Source: Dicaeum eximium (taxonomy: Eukaryota; Chordata; Aves; Passeriformes; Dicaeidae). Taken from it: a stretch of DNA of 64,000 nucleotides. Position 1 is the stretch's first letter, and every line of letters starts with the position of its first letter. The position numbers and the translations under genes were made by a program. The stretch is from positions 467,332 to 531,331 of the forward strand of contig VWZP01007508.1 in the NCBI GenBank assembly GCA_013396995.1, given 5' to 3'. The notes below the pieces were generated by a model. It did no database searches and was not told where the DNA came from. It was given only the letters and a program-made list of their open reading frames with translations. Below, one piece after another: positions 60,416 to 64,000 of this stretch.

Positions 60416-60446
60416 CGTGGGTCCCTTCCAACTCAGCATATTCTGA
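60416..60446 (+). mobile_element. Possible CR1 tail remnant
   Basis: The phrase gtgggtcccttccaactcag followed by catattctgagtg resembles the last 30 bases of CR1 (ggtcccttccaacycar then an attctrtga repeat) on the plus strand. Too short to be sure; upstream sequence is not recognisable as CR1. Confidence 0.4.
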
Positions 60447-60638
60447 GTGAGACAGCCTTTGCATTTCAATCAGCCTGCATATATTCCTGTTTTAATTTAG
60501 CTCTGTATGGCTCCTTCCTATGATGGTCAGCCAGAGCAAGCAAACCCTTAAGACCTCCCAGCAGAGTTCTCCAGAGTAATCCAGGGTGTTACAAAGCTGT
60601 TCCTGCACAATTCTCCTGTGACTGCTGTAAACCCAACC

Positions 60639-60658
60639 CACCTGGGCCTCCCCAGGTG
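60639..60658. repeat. 8-bp GC-rich inverted repeat
   Basis: CACCTGGG, loop CCTC, CCCAGGTG. Contains two E-box cores (CACCTG / CAGGTG). Intergenic. Confidence 0.85.
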
Positions 60659-63600
60659 TTACTTTTCCTTGAAAGCTGCTAAGCAGTAAAAAGGGATGTG
60701 AAATCAATCCTATTGGTACAGGACTGCCTAGGCACATGGAAAGCCTTGAGGCAGTGTTGTGGTTGGTTTTGGTTAGCACAGCACAGTTCTGTGCTGACCC
60801 CTGAGCCCTTTGTGCTCCTGTCCTCAGCTGTGCCCTCGTCTGGGGCTCTCTCGTACCTTGGTGTCTGGGTAGGACTGATCTTGTGAGCTGGCACCAGTGG
60901 GTGTAACACCTTCCAAAAAAACTTACCCAATATAGCCTGGTGGTTTTCAAGAACATTTTCTGCTACAATCTGAAATGCATCTGCAGTGCAGAGTTTGCTT
61001 CTAGTTTTATTCTGATATCCTTTTTTCTAGGGTAAACTTCACATATCTTGTGGTTTATTGAGCATAAATGCCTTGGCCATATCATCACAGGGAAGTGCTG
61101 CTCTGATTTATTTATACTTCGATGATGACTTTGGAATTGTTTTTAGCTCTCCACAGGGCCTTAATTGTACGAATAGATGAAAATGCAAATGTTCTCATTC
61201 AAAACAGCAGTAAATATGTTTTTAACTTGTTAACTCAAATGGAACTTAATTAGGGTAGACATGTATTTACTGCTGTCCTGGACTGAGGTCAGCGAGACCT
61301 GGCACTGTCAAGTTTAGTTTTTGATTTGGTTGCTACAAAATGATTTATATAAGTGAATGAAAAACTTGTTTTTGTCTGGAGTCCTAGGCCTCTCGATGCT
61401 CTGTGATTAGTATCTTGGGAGCTTGGTTTTCAGTACATTCTACAGGATCTGGTTATAAGTCTCTGTCCTTGTACACCTCCTCAAACTACCCCGATAGGTA
61501 CAAGCTTCTGCTTGAGCACACCTGCTCTGCTCAAGAGAGGTTCCACCTACTCTTACCTGATTGCAGCCAAGTGAGTGCCAGGATATGCAGAATGCCCCAG
61601 GTGCATCCAAGCTTTTTTAAAGTTCAGGAATACTCCTGAGCACATCTGGAGCTTCATGGTGGAGAACCTGTGAAGCTCAAGTTCTGACCCAAATGCCTGG
61701 GAAGAGCAGACAGCAGTTGAGAGCCCTGTAATAAATACTGGGGAGAAAGAGATTCCCAGTCGGAGCCGAGTGGAGCTCACTGGTAAAGGCTGTAGGTGTT
61801 CACCAGGCTGGTTCAATATGTAGGAATCCCACCCTGATCCATGAAACAGAACCTTTGCTGCCAAGAAAGAAAGCCTGTGAGGGGAAAGCAGAGTCTGGCT
61901 GTGCCCTTGATGAGGGAGCTGATCTTGTTATGCTGTGGTTTGTCCAGAGGAGCTCAAGCCTTGTTCTCCGAGGGTGGCATTTTCCTTATTTATTTGCTCT
62001 TTGTTTAGCCCTGCATTTTTATGTGCTGGCTGCAGGTCAGTCCCTGCTCAGCCAGCAGCTGCACTGGCCAATTCAAAGTCACTAAGCTCAACTAAAATGT
62101 TAGTTTGTCTGTTCATCCCTAGGTTTCCCAGGATTTTCAGCAGTAAATCTGGAAAACACATCTAATCCCACTGAAGCGCTCTCCAGCCTTTTGACATGAG
62201 GGATTGTGTGGTGGCCATTGTGATTTGTGTGCAGCAGTGGAGTCCCTGGGTCACAAACCAGTGATTAGGAGCTGTGTGATTTGGGGGGAAAGAGGAGAGG
62301 TTGTTTGCTATTTCTGGGTTAGGGAAGGAAGGCAGTTAAACTTTGTATTAATGAACTGACTAGAGGAAACAGACCCAAATCCAAAAATCCTGCCAAATAT
62401 TAACGTTTTGTTGATGGTAGAATTTGTTCAGTTTATACACCTGCTATAGAAGTGCTTTTTATCAGAAGCTGGCCCATTTCCAGAAATGAATATAAGCCTC
62501 TGGCCAATAATAGACAGAATAACAGAGAAACAAAAACAAAATCACAAGCAACTCTGTCCGTAATGATTTATTCGCATTTTCACCCACATGGAAAGCAAAT
62601 GTTTTGATTAATTTGCTGAAAGTTTACTTCTCTTGTTTTCTTTAACATTTTTCTTTATTATTGGATTTACATCTTAATACAAATAGTCTGCTATATATTT
62701 AGATATATTGTTTCGTTTATAACAGTATAATTGGAAAGAAAGATGAAATTGAAGATAGCTACTGAGATACAATAAATTAAAGTTTATTAGATTTGTTTTC
62801 AGATCCCTCCTGTCTCTTAACTCTGAAACATGGAAAACCAAAATTTCATCATAATATTTGTTTCTTTGTTGTAGAGATGGAGGTGCTGACGGAAAGGTTG
62901 ATGATGGCTGAGCAAACTTTTTTAAAAATTAAATAAATAAATAAAGAGAAAGAGAGAAACACTGATGATTCCTTAAGATGGAAGGAAAGGGGATCTGTCC
63001 TGGTGTTGAACAATACCTTTCTGTCCATAGATATGGTACAGGATGGAAGAATTTGGCTCCAGAATGGTCTTGCCAAATAAACCCAAAGGACATTTGAGGC
63101 GTTTGCCGTGACTCCTTGTGAAATCGAACTCCCCTGCAGAGCTGGTGCAGAAAACTGGGAAGGTTCTGTGTAGAAGCAACTAGATAGATACTCCTTGATA
63201 GGCTTTTGTAATTTATGTGTTCTGAGCTGCCAGCTCCACTCTGGGACAGAGAAAGATCTTAAAGTGGTATTACTTGAGATCTTAAGAGCTGTTTCCACAA
63301 AATCTGTGCAGTTGTGTGTTTCCTACACTGGAATGAGCACAGTGACTGTTGGTGCTCGCCTTTGGAAAGAGGCACAGGGCATCCAGCCTTACCTCTGCTG
63401 CCCAGGAGCAGCTGGGCAATCCCCACCACCTGCTCCCATCCTCTGGAAGCAGCGCTAATTTATTTAAATGAATGGCACATCTGACTCTGCTGTTTGCTGT
63501 TGGAAAAGCTGGATCCTATTTTCCATGGCCTCACTCCTCCTTCCACCCCCACTCCCTCCTCCTTCCCCCAGAGGAGGACAGCACTGCCATACGGCATAGC

Positions 63601-64000
63601 AATCACTGGAAGTGGCCAGTTCAGGACAACTGGAAAGGAATTTGAGCCATTACTGGAATTCTAATCTCAGACTCTTCTAGAAAAGAGCTTAACAGCTTTT
63701 TGCTTGTCCTCCTGGGTCTGATGTTTGACAGGAAATGAGTTTGAAGGGTTCAGGAGCAGGTCACAGAACTCGTCTTGCTGCCAGCTGCTCTGCCGACCTT
63801 AACAGTGTGTTTGCAGAAATCTGATCCACTTGCTTATTATTAAAGCCTTTTCTCTGAGAAAAGTTACTTCCAAAGCCAGGTCCTACCAGACGTATTTCTA
63901 GATTATTGCATCCTCTCCTCTCTGAATTCTTGTCCACTGACACTTGCTATGACCTAAGACTCCAGCCACGTGAAAAATGCTGTTTTGTAATTCAAGGCAG

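Larger units (their letters stand above)
58003..64000. other. Intergenic sequence to end of window, no gene recognised
   Basis: Apart from the short elements listed separately I see no coding exon, RNA gene or promoter. Frames of up to 154 codons (60,492-60,956 minus) and 149 codons (62,849-63,298 minus) have no recognisable domain. A C/T-rich run at 63,537-63,572 is simple sequence. Confidence 0.55.

Noticed and set aside
60492..60956. 154-codon minus-strand frame
   Set aside because: Low-information sequence without motifs, overlapped by open frames on the other strand.
62849..63298. 149-codon minus-strand frame
   Set aside because: Ends in low-complexity FLSFSLFIYLIFKK-like sequence from an AAATAAATAAATAAA stretch; no recognisable domain.
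63537..63572. C-rich run as a minus-strand G-quadruplex
   Set aside because: Only three runs of three or more C occur within normal loop length.
1..64000. CRISPR arrays, operons, phage or toxin systems, tRNA and rRNA genes
   Set aside because: No regularly spaced repeats, no bacterial gene layout and no tRNA B-box with a cloverleaf; the window is vertebrate genomic DNA.

Overview
This is a stretch of a vertebrate nuclear genome, most probably a bird and perhaps a songbird. Short coding exons with vertebrate splice sites are spread through AT-rich introns, interspersed repeats are few, and the only repeats I can name are fragments of the CR1 retroposon, the characteristic avian LINE. There are no bacterial operons, CRISPR arrays, phage genes or tRNA genes. 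The bird and songbird calls are inferences from repeat type and intron size.

Bases 1 to about 46,840 hold the 3' part of one plus-strand gene, SBF2 (SET-binding factor 2, also called MTMR13). I traced 22 consecutive exons, all in phase and without a stop, from about 993 to the stop codon at 45,104-45,106. They encode the last 1,120 residues of a protein whose vertebrate relatives have about 1,850. In order they give the end of the SBF2 middle region, a GRAM/PH-like domain, a catalytically dead myotubularin phosphatase domain, a coiled coil and a C-terminal PH domain. The N-terminal DENN (Rab exchange factor) part lies upstream of the window. Twenty of the 21 introns are GT-AG; the second is GC-AG. 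The 3' UTR has several polyadenylation signals, the likeliest distal one at 46,817.

Bases from about 46,840 to 64,000 look intergenic. They contain a small CpG-containing patch, a compound tetranucleotide microsatellite (56,521-56,622), a CR1 copy (57,631-58,002), a tiny CR1 tail, a G-quadruplex motif and many short open frames that I do not regard as genes. In mammals the next gene in this direction is SWAP70, facing SBF2 tail to tail; I looked for its C-terminal exons on the minus strand and found none.

I see no undescribed biological system. The points most worth a second look are the GC-AG intron, a symmetric exon that could be skipped, paired hairpins just after one splice donor, several perfect inverted repeats in introns, and the choice of poly(A) sites.
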